Below are positions 26,824 through 35,236 of a DNA stretch of 64,000 nucleotides, piece after piece. Made by a program: the position numbers and the translations under genes. The stretch is from CANHBY01 sp046342195. GTDB taxonomy: Bacteria > Pseudomonadota > Gammaproteobacteria > Burkholderiales > Burkholderiaceae_C. The stretch's first letter is position 1. Each line of letters starts with the position of its first letter. The DNA lies in contig JBKDQE010000057.1 of NCBI GenBank assembly GCA_046342195.1, forward strand, positions 16,217-80,216. The letters are read 5' to 3'. Under the pieces are notes generated by a model. The model ran no database searches. It was not told the DNA's origin and was given only the letters and a program-made list of their open reading frames with translations.

Positions 26824-27495
26824 CTAAAATCGATTAGACCCAGCCCTTTTAAAAAGCCCCAGTCGCTGGGCCTCCAAGGCGGCTTCAGCGCGTGAATTGA
26901 CGTTGAGTTTGCGGTAAATTTGCTTCACATAATCGGCAATTGTGTGACGCGAAAGATTCAGCTGAACACCAATTTCAGGCAGCGTGAAGCCCTTGGCCAC
27001 TCGCAGCAAAACTTCGTTTTCCCGGTCAGATAGCGCCACATGGTCAAATTGCCAGGCTGATGCTTCAGGCTTGCTCTGAGCCGCAAAGTAAGCAATGACA
27101 CGGCGGGCAATCGAAGGCGAAAGAGGGGGCTCTCCTTGGCTCATGCGATTGAGTTGCTCGGCAATCAATTCACGGGCCTGCTCTTTGAGAAGGTAGCCAA
27201 AGGCCCCTGCTTGCAGAGCAGGGAAAAGGTGCTCGTCTCCATCGTGAATAGTCACCACCACAGACTGAGCCTCAGGCTGAGAGTCACGCAGCGCAGTAAC
27301 TACATCAACGCCGGAACCATCAGGCAGGCCCAAGTCAATTAAAGCCAAACGAAAGGTTTCATGTCGAACCCAGTGGATGGCATCCTGCACCGTAGCGGCT
27401 TCAGCAACCTTTGAGCCAGGAAAAATCTGAAGGATCAAAGCCTTGAGCCAATGACGAATCTCGGGGATGTCTTCGAGGAGCAAAATATGATTCAT
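26824..27495 (-). CDS. NarL/LuxR-family response regulator
   Basis: A 223-residue regulator. The receiver has the acidic pair E8-D9, phosphoacceptor D54 in LALIDLGLPDGSG and lysine K104. The LuxR-type DNA-binding domain is at about 157-220 (LSDRENEVLLRVAKGFTLPEI). The conserved start at ATG 27495 (MNHILLLED) is chosen over an upstream start at 27621. It lies 138 bp downstream of a 7TM histidine kinase gene on the same strand, so the two should form a two-component pair. It is a paralogue of the orphan regulator at 16756-17442. Confidence 0.9.
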   Translation of the reverse strand: MNHILLLEDIPEIRHWLKALILQIFPGSKVAEAATVQDAIHWVRHETFRLALIDLGLPDGSGVDVVTALRDSQPEAQSVVVTIHDGDEHLFPALQAGAFGYLLKEQARELIAEQLNRMSQGEPPLSPSIARRVIAYFAAQSKPEASAWQFDHVALSDRENEVLLRVAKGFTLPEIGVQLNLSRHTIADYVKQIYRKLNVNSRAEAALEAQRLGLFKRAGSNRF

Positions 27496-27633
27496 AGGCC
27501 TGTTGACACTCTGAGTCAAGAACGGGAATGCTGACAACAAAAACTTGAACAGGGTGACCGGAGTATTCAAGCATTGACATAGAGCCACCATTGGTTTGCA
27601 TCGTACCCCTGAGCCGATCACAACAAAAGGGCA

Positions 27634-29490
27634 TTATGAGCTTTGAATGCCCGATTCAAACGGAATCGTGAGGCGGATCACGGTTCCAAAGCCCGGGGCA
27701 GATTCAACCAAGCAATGTCCCTCAATTTGCTTGGCACGGTGTTTCATGCTGGCCATACCGTGGCCACGATCAAGTTTTGACTCTGGAGAAGCGAGGATAC
27801 CTCGACCATTATCCTGAATCGTGATGCAGAATTCGTGATCATCAAACTCGCAAGTAACCGTACACAATGATGCCTCACTGTGCTTGATGATATTACTGAC
27901 TGATTCACGCAAAATACGTGTCGTCTGTACATAAACACGGGCAGAAAGGGCTTGTTCGGTCTCTTCGAGTGGGTGCTTCCAGTCGGCTTCAATACCAGTT
28001 TGAGCGAGACGCATCACAAGTTCCGCCCGCCAGTCTCCCAGTGCGTCCATCAGAAGCATCGGGCGACCGGTCAGGCCCCTCACAGACAAACGCATCTCCT
28101 CAAGGGCCTCCCGAGCCAAGTTCGAAATGCGCTCGCTTTGGCTGGTATGAACAATGGTGAGTAGTTTGGCCCCCAAATCGTCATGTAAATCACTCGCAAT
28201 CCGCTTGCGCTCTGATTCCGTGACTTGCTGTACCCGCTCATCAGCCATGCGGGCAAAGTTACGCTCCATTTCATCGGCAGCCTCTTGGGCTTTGAATTCA
28301 ATGTGCTGACGAGCCTTCTCGGCCCTGGTCAGGTCGCGCGCAAGCCCCCCCAGCAGCAGCAGGAATACAGCAATAAGACAAGCTACAGGCAAAATTTCAA
28401 CAATGACAGAACGCTGCTCAAAGACACTGGGAAAATATTGCTGCTCCAGCCCCATCATCAGCACACTGGCACCGAATGGCAGCACAAGCACCATGAAAGG
28501 GAAATCAGCTTGGCGAGCCAACAGGGCCACCCGCAGATAAATACACATCGCCACCAAAACCTCCAGCACAATCACCGTGTACCAAGCTCTGGCCATGATA
28601 AAGAGGTGGTCGGTGCCAGCAAAGGTGAGTGTCATGGGTACCACAAGGCACTGAAGCAGCAAAAAAGACTCAAAAAGTTTTGAGCGAACCTTTGCATGGC
28701 TCAGAAGAAATTGCACCAAAAACGCGCCTGCAATAGGAAAGGATGCTGCCAGCAGCAACTCATAGCGTAGCGCATCAAGAATAGGCTGAGGCGAATTCAG
28801 TCCGTAACTGATGATGGCCCAAGAGAGGGTCAAAAAGCCAAAGTACAGGAAAGACACATCATGTCTGCCCAGAAGAAACAAAAGCACCAGCAAACTGCCC
28901 AGCACCGCAAGAGTGATCATCATGGCAAGACGCCAATCAGGTTGATCCAGGTAGGCTTCTGCAAGCCATTCAATCGTGGAAAGGCCCCCAGAGCGACTCC
29001 AGCTTGCCACGCTTTCGAGCTTGAACCCCCTGACATGAATATCCAACAGGTTGCCGGATGCCTGCAAAATTGAAGAAGGCACTTGAATCAATTGCGGCGT
29101 GTGGCAATTGCGGGTGAGGGGTTCTTCCATCCTGCCCCCGCTGAAAATAAGTTGCCGATTAATTTCCACTTCAAAATTGGTACAAACTCGCTCAATACGC
29201 AGCACCAAAGGCTTAGAGGCGCTAAAATGCCTTGGGCGATCAAATTGAAGCCGATACCAGACACTTCCGCTGAAATCGGGGCGGGTTCGGGCCCAATCAT
29301 CAGGCAGAGAAACTTGTTGCAAGGCGACCCCTTCTGGAAAATGGGGCGCGTCACTGACCACCGCCTGGGCCTTGGTCAGCTTGAAGGGGGCGTCAAAAGC
29401 CTGCCCGGGTATAAACCACCCGAAAAACGCCAACACCAAAGCAGCCCAGCGTATTTTTTGTGCAATTGTTGAGTCCAAGATGTACGCCAT
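27634..29490 (-). CDS. Sensor histidine kinase with 7TMR-DISM-type sensor, NarL partner
   Basis: A 618-residue membrane kinase. A signal-like segment (1-32) is followed by a periplasmic jelly-roll (7TMR-DISMED2-like) domain at about 35-180, then seven hydrophobic segments at about 188-395, a coiled coil and a HisKA_3 dimerisation domain. The phosphoacceptor histidine is at about 435 in SDLHDDLGAKLL. The HATPase domain has SVSNIIKHSEAS (N box), DNGRGI (G1) and GHGMASM (G2). The ligand is unknown; such jelly-roll domains often bind carbohydrates. It is divergent from ybeY, with 80 bp between the starts. Confidence 0.88.
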   Translation of the reverse strand: MAYILDSTIAQKIRWAALVLAFFGWFIPGQAFDAPFKLTKAQAVVSDAPHFPEGVALQQVSLPDDWARTRPDFSGSVWYRLQFDRPRHFSASKPLVLRIERVCTNFEVEINRQLIFSGGRMEEPLTRNCHTPQLIQVPSSILQASGNLLDIHVRGFKLESVASWSRSGGLSTIEWLAEAYLDQPDWRLAMMITLAVLGSLLVLLFLLGRHDVSFLYFGFLTLSWAIISYGLNSPQPILDALRYELLLAASFPIAGAFLVQFLLSHAKVRSKLFESFLLLQCLVVPMTLTFAGTDHLFIMARAWYTVIVLEVLVAMCIYLRVALLARQADFPFMVLVLPFGASVLMMGLEQQYFPSVFEQRSVIVEILPVACLIAVFLLLLGGLARDLTRAEKARQHIEFKAQEAADEMERNFARMADERVQQVTESERKRIASDLHDDLGAKLLTIVHTSQSERISNLAREALEEMRLSVRGLTGRPMLLMDALGDWRAELVMRLAQTGIEADWKHPLEETEQALSARVYVQTTRILRESVSNIIKHSEASLCTVTCEFDDHEFCITIQDNGRGILASPESKLDRGHGMASMKHRAKQIEGHCLVESAPGFGTVIRLTIPFESGIQSS

Positions 29491-29570
29491 TCAGGCTCCA
29501 TTCACGGCATTCATCAGCACTGATGGTGCAGGATGGTTACCCCGCCCCCCCCCTTTTTGCAGGATGCCGA

Positions 29571-30017
29571 ATGAAGCCCGAGGTAAAATTGTCGCTCCAG
29601 TTTGCCCGTGATGATCGGGTTCGTTCCCATCGAATCCATCTTCCTCGAGCCAAGGTTCTGCGTTGGCTAAAAACAGCCTTGAGTTTACCTTCAGAGCTGA
29701 CCGTACGGATTGTCGGCGAAGCAGAGGGCCGATCTCTGAACCAAGAGTATCGACACAAAGACTATGCCACCAATGTCCTGACGTTTCCTTATGAGCAAGC
29801 TCCGGTGGTCATGGCTGACTTGGTTCTTTGTGCTGACGTTGTCGAACGTGAGGCCCTTCTACAGGGCCTTCCCTTGCAAGCCCACTATGCCCACCTCCTC
29901 ATTCATGGCGCCCTGCATGCTCAGGGGTATGATCATGAAACCGAAAAAGATGCTGTCGTGATGGAAAAGCTGGAAACTCAATTCATGTGCAAATTGGGGT
30001 TCAAATCTCCCTATTAG
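29571..30017 (+). CDS. ybeY: Endoribonuclease YbeY
   Basis: A 148-residue metal-dependent RNase for 16S rRNA 3'-end maturation and ribosome quality control. The zinc site is H112, H116 and H122 in HGALHAQGYDHE. The segment NQEYRHKDYATNVLTFPYE (57-75) is the standard family motif. The frame extends upstream to 29460, but the ATG at 29571, with AGGA nearby, gives the normal length. The stop codon TAG lies inside a 20-bp repeat found after two other genes in this window. Genes often linked to ybeY (phoH, corC) are not beside it here. Confidence 0.92.
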   Translation: MKPEVKLSLQFARDDRVRSHRIHLPRAKVLRWLKTALSLPSELTVRIVGEAEGRSLNQEYRHKDYATNVLTFPYEQAPVVMADLVLCADVVEREALLQGLPLQAHYAHLLIHGALHAQGYDHETEKDAVVMEKLETQFMCKLGFKSPY

Positions 30018-30035
30018 GGCCTGTTCACACTCAAG
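30016..30035 (+). repeat. Post-stop repeat, copy 2
   Basis: AGGGCCTGTTCACACTCAAG starts within the ybeY stop codon. It matches the copy at 39270 at 18 of 20 positions. Confidence 0.6.
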
Positions 30036-30039
30036 ATGA

Positions 30040-30576
30040 TCAGGCGCTTTCAGTTGCAGCGCACCCTTGCAGGGCCGCAGCAGCAGGCGCCACCACGGTT
30101 TCTCCTGAAGCAATGCTGCGGATCACCACGGCATTTACCCCGATTCGTGCATGGTCTCCGACTTGGATCGGCCCGATGATTTTGGCGCCGGCGCCAATAT
30201 CCACATGGCCACCGATGCGGGGAATACCATGGGTGCTGGCGCCGATGGTGACCTGCTGAAAAATCAGGCAATTGGGGCCGATCTCCACCTCGGGGTGAAT
30301 CACCACCCCTTGAGGATGGGGCAGAAGCAAGCCGCCCCCAATGCGGCTGCCCAGAGGAATATCGGCTCCTGTGATGGCACTCCAGAACCGATGGCGCAAA
30401 GTGGCCAGGCAACGCATCAAGCCTGCCCAAGGCTGATCCGAAGCACGCCAATATGCATGCGCCCGCAGGCTGGCCAACAAGGATCGCGATGGCATCCAGG
30501 CCCACCAAGCCTTGCGTTCCCGGGACCAATCGGCTTGAGTAGCCGAAATGCGACCATCATTTTGAGCCTGCCTCAT
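30040..30576 (-). CDS. Hexapeptide acetyltransferase (serine acetyltransferase-like) of the polysaccharide operon
   Basis: A 178-residue left-handed beta-helix acyltransferase. The hexapeptide repeats run from about residue 68 to 160 (GADIPLGSRIGGGLLLPHP, then IGPNCLIFQQVTIG). The CysE-like HPQGVVIHPEVEIG segment carries the catalytic histidine. It lacks the long N-terminal domain of true CysE and ends the polysaccharide operon, so O-acetylation of a sugar is more likely than cysteine synthesis. A TTG at 30588 would give a 4-bp overlap with the glycosyltransferase stop; I used the ATG at 30576. Confidence 0.78.
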   Translation of the reverse strand: MRQAQNDGRISATQADWSRERKAWWAWMPSRSLLASLRAHAYWRASDQPWAGLMRCLATLRHRFWSAITGADIPLGSRIGGGLLLPHPQGVVIHPEVEIGPNCLIFQQVTIGASTHGIPRIGGHVDIGAGAKIIGPIQVGDHARIGVNAVVIRSIASGETVVAPAAAALQGCAATESA

Positions 30577-30584
30577 CCTGAGAC

Positions 30585-31700
30585 TCAACCCGCAGAGGAG
30601 TGAGGCTGCTCGAACAGATAGCCCGCCAAATGGCGCCGAAAACAGGCATACATCGGCGGCCGAGCCCCCTCAACTTGAAATCGTGACCCAAAAACCCCTC
30701 GAGCCAACATCAGAAGGCCAATACAGCGGCTGTCAACATGGCTTGTACAACTGAGATCAACCACAATAGCCTGCTTTGTCTCGCTCACTTGCAATGCTTT
30801 GAACCAATGCCGCAACAGAGACAAGCCCTCCCCTCTCCATGCCCCCGTTAAAATAAGCCGCACTCCCTGTGGGCCACGTTTGCAAATCAATGATCCAGGC
30901 TGCTCTTGACCTGCATCGGCCTGACGCAAAGATAAAGCCAGAGGCAGTACGCATGTCGCCAACAGGGAAAGAAACTGCCAGCCATCGCGCCAATAGCGTC
31001 GCCAAAGAAAGGGTTCTTGCTTGATACGCCAAAGCCACTCCAGCCCTGACTGCTGCCAAGCCAAGGGCGCGCGCTTGATGCTTCCTGCCACAAAATTCAC
31101 CACCGCCCCAAAATATCCCACAATCGGTGCATGCAGTCGCTCCCGGTTCAGTTCAATCCAGCGCTGGCCCTTTTGCGCCCCCACAGACACAATCAGAAAA
31201 TCAGGATGGCTCTGGTTGATGGTTTCAAGCACTTGAGGCGTATTCAAGGCATCCAGAGAGCACCTGCCAGGGTCCACATAGCCCACCGAAATGATGCCTG
31301 CAGAGCTTGATTTATTTAATCGTTCATGGGCGCGTTGCGCCATGCCTGCAGCACCGCCTAAAAAGTTGACTTTCAAGGGGGGAGAGGGGTGGCGAGCGAG
31401 TTCATCAAAAAAATTCGGGCCCGAAATTCGCTCCCGAATAGGCAAGCCCAGTAGTTTGCAAATCCAGACCACCGGCATGCCATCGACCAAGCTCAGATCA
31501 CTGCGCAACACTGAATCCCGAAATAAATGATCTTGGCGTGCTGTCATCACAAAATTGAGGTTCGGGGTTGAAATAAAACAGCTCTGACCCCTAAAAGCGG
31601 CCTGCCGTACGCGGCTCACCGCTTGCGCCATGTTGAGCACATCGAAGGGCAAGCCCAGCACTGCCACGACGTCACGATCAAACGGACTGACACTCTTCAT
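30585..31700 (-). CDS. WecG/TagA/CpsF glycosyltransferase with C-terminal STAS-like domain
   Basis: A 371-residue protein joining two modules. Residues about 12-195 are a GT26 (WecG/TagA/CpsF) glycosyltransferase: NLNFVMTARQD, LVDGMPVVWICKLLGLP and VNFLGG match the family that transfers N-acetylmannosaminuronate-type sugars onto a lipid-linked acceptor. After a hydrophobic segment at about 243-259, residues 275-365 look like a STAS domain (AIVVDLSCTSHVDSRCIGLLML, with the usual D-S-x-G-like loop). STAS domains normally regulate transporters or sigma factor pathways, so its role here could be regulation or assembly. It is part of the polysaccharide operon, 77 bp after the membrane GT2 gene. 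Confidence 0.82.
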   Translation of the reverse strand: MKSVSPFDRDVVAVLGLPFDVLNMAQAVSRVRQAAFRGQSCFISTPNLNFVMTARQDHLFRDSVLRSDLSLVDGMPVVWICKLLGLPIRERISGPNFFDELARHPSPPLKVNFLGGAAGMAQRAHERLNKSSSAGIISVGYVDPGRCSLDALNTPQVLETINQSHPDFLIVSVGAQKGQRWIELNRERLHAPIVGYFGAVVNFVAGSIKRAPLAWQQSGLEWLWRIKQEPFLWRRYWRDGWQFLSLLATCVLPLALSLRQADAGQEQPGSLICKRGPQGVRLILTGAWRGEGLSLLRHWFKALQVSETKQAIVVDLSCTSHVDSRCIGLLMLARGVFGSRFQVEGARPPMYACFRRHLAGYLFEQPHSSAG

Positions 31701-31777
31701 GAGTAGACCTTCGCTTCAGGAAATCTCGACCAATGAGAAGGCATCGGGATGCAGCCCAAGCTGATTGGCCTCAAAAT

Positions 31778-33013
31778 TTAGTGAACATCTGGCAGCTTGC
31801 CCGGTGGCTGGCGTGGTGTGCGCACCCATTCGGTTTGCACAGATCCTGACAAGCAGCGAAGATAAAGCGGCAACTTGCGCCATAGATAAGGCAGCAAAGC
31901 CAAGCCATCCCGCAGTTGCAAAAGATCAGGCGCAAAGCAACGCCAGCTCAGCAGCACCGCCCCCCCCAGCAGCAAACCCGAAAAGGTCAGCAATCGAGCC
32001 GGCCACCAAAACCCGGACAGAAGGCCCAAACCTGTGCATAAGAGTCCTGCCAAAAGAATTGCCCAGGCCCACGCAGCCAGTGGAGGCACCGAAAGATCCA
32101 GCGCCAGGGCCAACAAAGGCCACTGCCGCCGTCTCAATGCCTGGAACAGTAGGCGCAAAAATTGCGACTTCATGAGCCGCAAATGGCCATGCTCCCAGCG
32201 GGTTTTTTGGATTATGAGAGCCTGGGTTTGAACCGGAAATTCGCTCGTCACCACGGCAGAAGGCACAAAGCGCGCCGGGCTGCCCATGGCAGCCAAATGA
32301 AGCCCGAGCTGGAGATCTTCTGCGATATGCCCACTGGCCAAGGGCGCCCTTCGGATCAGCGCCCAAGGCAAAGCCATGCCCGTGCCCATAAGTTGACAAG
32401 GCGCACCAAAGGTGGCGGCTCCGAGCGGTCGAACCTGGTTTTTGACAATCCAGGCCAATTCAGCAATGCGCACAGCAAGGCAGGCCCCCACAGGTGCGTG
32501 CATCAAATCAAGGGCTTGTACGGGCTGAGCATGGTGCAAACATTCAGCCGCCAACACACGCAAGCTGCCCGACGAAACAATGCAATCCGCATCGACCACA
32601 ATGACCACCTCGGGTCGGCTCTTCGTATCAAGGTGCCGAACCCCGAAATCAAGGGCGAAACCCTTGCCGCGCCGGTGCGAGTCAAAGCGCTCAATGACCT
32701 CAGCACCTGCATCCCGAGCCACTTTGGCGGTGTGGTCACTACAGTTGTCTGCCACCACCACCAAACGATCGCCGGGGCGCAATTGGGGAAGAATGCTGCG
32801 AATGGCCCGACAAATTCCCTGCTCTTCATTGTGGGCGGGCATGATCACGGCAAAATGCCGTCCGGCCAAGGCTTGCCTGATATGTTCTGTCGAAATGGCC
32901 CGCGAATTTTTTCGGGCTCGACAAGCACACAATACTTGTACTCCCAGCACCAGAGATGGCCCCAGCATGATGACAGCCATCAGCAATCCAGCGATTTCAA
33001 GAACATGACTCAT
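31778..33013 (-). CDS. Membrane glycosyltransferase, family 2
   Basis: A 411-residue processive-type GT2. A membrane segment at about 5-30 precedes the catalytic domain. This has AVIMPAHNEEQGI, the metal-binding DAD in VVDADCIV and a QxxRW-like motif (QKTRWEHGH) near residue 270, as in cellulose- and hyaluronan-synthase relatives. Two or three C-terminal membrane segments follow at about 295-375. The chosen ATG at 33013 has AAAGG 5 bp upstream and overlaps the upstream GT4 gene by 17 bp. The sugar and polymer are unknown. Confidence 0.85.
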   Translation of the reverse strand: MSHVLEIAGLLMAVIMLGPSLVLGVQVLCACRARKNSRAISTEHIRQALAGRHFAVIMPAHNEEQGICRAIRSILPQLRPGDRLVVVADNCSDHTAKVARDAGAEVIERFDSHRRGKGFALDFGVRHLDTKSRPEVVIVVDADCIVSSGSLRVLAAECLHHAQPVQALDLMHAPVGACLAVRIAELAWIVKNQVRPLGAATFGAPCQLMGTGMALPWALIRRAPLASGHIAEDLQLGLHLAAMGSPARFVPSAVVTSEFPVQTQALIIQKTRWEHGHLRLMKSQFLRLLFQALRRRQWPLLALALDLSVPPLAAWAWAILLAGLLCTGLGLLSGFWWPARLLTFSGLLLGGAVLLSWRCFAPDLLQLRDGLALLPYLWRKLPLYLRCLSGSVQTEWVRTPRQPPGKLPDVH

Positions 33014-34244
33014 GAAGACCTTTTGATACGGTTTTTTGACCGGCAGCCTCAAACAGGCGCCTCAGCTTGAGAACCTGGTGATCAATGTCATGACGAGCCA
33101 AAACCCGCGCATGCGCCAATTGACCCATGCGCGAAAGCCTCTGTAGCGGCGCGGTCAGACAAGTGTATAAAGTTCGGGCAAGGCTATCGACATCCCCTGG
33201 AGAAACCAGCCAACCTTCTCGCCCTTGACGCACCAACTCGGGAATACCCGCCACAAACGTGCTGATCACCGGTCGGCGCAGGGCCATGGCCTCCATCAAG
33301 ACCACCGGTAAACCTTCCGCAAAGCTGGGCAAAACCAAAGCCCTGGCGTTCAATAACTCCGAGCGCACCTGTGAGCTGCTGATCCAGCCGGTGATGCGAA
33401 CATGGTCACGCAAATTCAATTCATCGATCAACTCTTCAACTTGGGGGCGCATATCACCGTCTCCGGCCAGCACCAATTCGAAAGGCAACCCTTGGCGTAT
33501 GATCAGCGCGGCGGCCTGAAGCAGCAAGAGTTGCCCCTTTTGCTCACACAGGCGCCCCACACACACCAATCTGGGAGCCTGGGAGGCCGTGCCTTCAATG
33601 TGGGCATAAAACCCTGGCTCCAAACCACAATGCACCACCTCAACTTTGCTCCACTGCGACAGAGGTACCCAGCGCCATAATTGGCTGCGCCCATACGAGC
33701 TGACCGCTACCACAAAAGCAGCATATTGCAGTTTCTCACCAAGTGCCAAGGCTTGGGGTTGATCGAACTCTTCCGGACCATGCACCGTGAAACTGTAAGC
33801 CACGCCACTGAGGATATGTGCCAGCATGGCCACCTGAGCCGCATTGGTGCCGAAATGGGCATGAAGGTGACTTATCCCTTGATCACGCAACCAACGCGCC
33901 ACAAGGCTGGCTTCGGCCAAATAGACCCAGTGCACCCACAGCGGCCTGTGGGAGACCCAGCCCACGCAAGTAGCCAACCCTGCGGCTCTCAGAAAAGCCA
34001 CAGGGTTACACCACATAGCCACCATCACAGCGAAGACCAGGCTTGCTGCTCCTTGCTGCAAAATATATCGGGTGCGCTCCCGCTCGGCGTGATCCTGAGT
34101 ATCGGCCAGTGGGCCTGTCCAGCCCCTCATGGCCCACCTTTCGACGCAAACACCTTGCCGCTCCAGCGCCTGAATTTCACGTCGAATGAAACTGTGGCTT
34201 ACCTTCGGGTATTGGTTGATCAAATAAGCCACATGCAGCGTCAT
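32997..34244 (-). CDS. Glycosyltransferase, family 4
   Basis: A 415-residue GT-B glycosyltransferase. The N-terminal segment MTLHVAYLINQYPKVSHSFI and the C-terminal donor-binding motif LPSFAEGLPVVLMEAMALRRPVI (E-x7-E pattern) are typical of GT4 enzymes in capsule and exopolysaccharide loci. A long upstream extension to 34622 reads as low-complexity sequence and is rejected. The ATG at 34244 overlaps the preceding GT2 stop by 4 bp (ATGA). The acceptor is unknown. Confidence 0.88.
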   Translation of the reverse strand: MTLHVAYLINQYPKVSHSFIRREIQALERQGVCVERWAMRGWTGPLADTQDHAERERTRYILQQGAASLVFAVMVAMWCNPVAFLRAAGLATCVGWVSHRPLWVHWVYLAEASLVARWLRDQGISHLHAHFGTNAAQVAMLAHILSGVAYSFTVHGPEEFDQPQALALGEKLQYAAFVVAVSSYGRSQLWRWVPLSQWSKVEVVHCGLEPGFYAHIEGTASQAPRLVCVGRLCEQKGQLLLLQAAALIIRQGLPFELVLAGDGDMRPQVEELIDELNLRDHVRITGWISSSQVRSELLNARALVLPSFAEGLPVVLMEAMALRRPVISTFVAGIPELVRQGREGWLVSPGDVDSLARTLYTCLTAPLQRLSRMGQLAHARVLARHDIDHQVLKLRRLFEAAGQKTVSKGLHESCS

Positions 34245-35236
34245 AAGGGGGTTCCGCGTGATTTGTACTCGATCAGACCACGATGACGTCCGGTGTATTG
34301 ATCGGCCCAATACCGCATTTGCCCAAGAGCTTCGGGGAACCTGCCCAATACCAGAAAAAAGGCTCGCAATAACCGTGTGGCCGCTGGCCCCTGACCTCGT
34401 AAAGCCAGACGCAGAACTTGGGCAGGGTAAATCAAGCAGGCCCAAAGTGCCCAGTGGCCAACTTGGGGCAGTAACAAAAACAGCAAAAGCCCCCCCGGCA
34501 ATGCCAAGCCCCAAAACCAAGCTCGGCGAGACTCGCGAACCCAGTGACGCTCCGGGGGAGCTCCGTGCAAATGGGCCCCCTGGGCAAAGGCATAACCGGA
34601 TCGTAAGGTTCGCTTCCACCATTGAGAAAATTGAACCATGGCCGCATCATGCCAGGTCATGTCATGGGGCAATCGCCAAAGGCGCCAGCCAGCAGCACGC
34701 AGGCGCACACACAACTCAGGCTCTTCACCTGCAATCAGATCATCCCGATAGCCTCCCACTTCACGCAAGGCATTGGCACGCACCAGCGCGTCGCCACCAA
34801 AAGATCGGGCCTCACCGATGGGCGTGTCCCACTCGACATCACACAACTTGTTGTAAACCGATCGGTGTGGGAAGCGCTCCCTGCGGCGACCACACACCGC
34901 AGCCACCCCGGGGTGGGCCTCAAGAAAAATCAGGGCTTGCAACAACCAGCCAGGCAGCACCTCACAATCACCATCAATAAACTGGACATATCGAATTTCA
35001 GGGGCCAGATATTGCAGCCTTGAAAAACCCGCATTGCGTGCCCGTGCGGCCGTAAAAGGCTGAGAGCAGGTCAGTGGCACCACGTTCACACCCACAGACT
35101 GCGCAAGCTCAACCGAGCCATCTGTGGAGCCTGAATCGACATAAACGACACAAGCCCCGGCCCTCGCTACTGAATGCAAACAGGCGCGAAGGCGCTCCCC
35201 CTCATTGCGCCCAATGATCACAATACCCAAGATCAT
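34241..35236 (-). CDS. Glycosyltransferase, family 2
   Basis: A 331-residue GT-A enzyme: ILGIVIIGRNEGERL at the N-terminus, DSGSTDGS, the metal-binding FIDGDCEV and GGDALVR. Hydrophobic segments near residues 245-290 suggest membrane association. The ATG at 35236 has a GGTGGGGGG-type ribosome-binding site upstream and overlaps the flippase stop by 4 bp. It lies between a flippase and a GT4 gene and so should add a sugar to the same lipid-linked repeat unit. Confidence 0.88.
   Translation of the reverse strand: MILGIVIIGRNEGERLRACLHSVARAGACVVYVDSGSTDGSVELAQSVGVNVVPLTCSQPFTAARARNAGFSRLQYLAPEIRYVQFIDGDCEVLPGWLLQALIFLEAHPGVAAVCGRRRERFPHRSVYNKLCDVEWDTPIGEARSFGGDALVRANALREVGGYRDDLIAGEEPELCVRLRAAGWRLWRLPHDMTWHDAAMVQFSQWWKRTLRSGYAFAQGAHLHGAPPERHWVRESRRAWFWGLALPGGLLLFLLLPQVGHWALWACLIYPAQVLRLALRGQGPAATRLLRAFFLVLGRFPEALGQMRYWADQYTGRHRGLIEYKSRGTPL

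Noticed and set aside
32162..33070. 302-codon plus-strand frame over the membrane GT2 gene
   Set aside because: Antisense to a clear glycosyltransferase; the translated sequence is rich in His/Arg/Gly with no domain pattern.
34245..34622. N-terminal extension of the GT4 gene
   Set aside because: The extension reads as low-complexity Ser/Gly/Pro sequence overlapping the upstream GT2 gene; the ATG at 34244 gives an ATGA overlap and the conserved family start.
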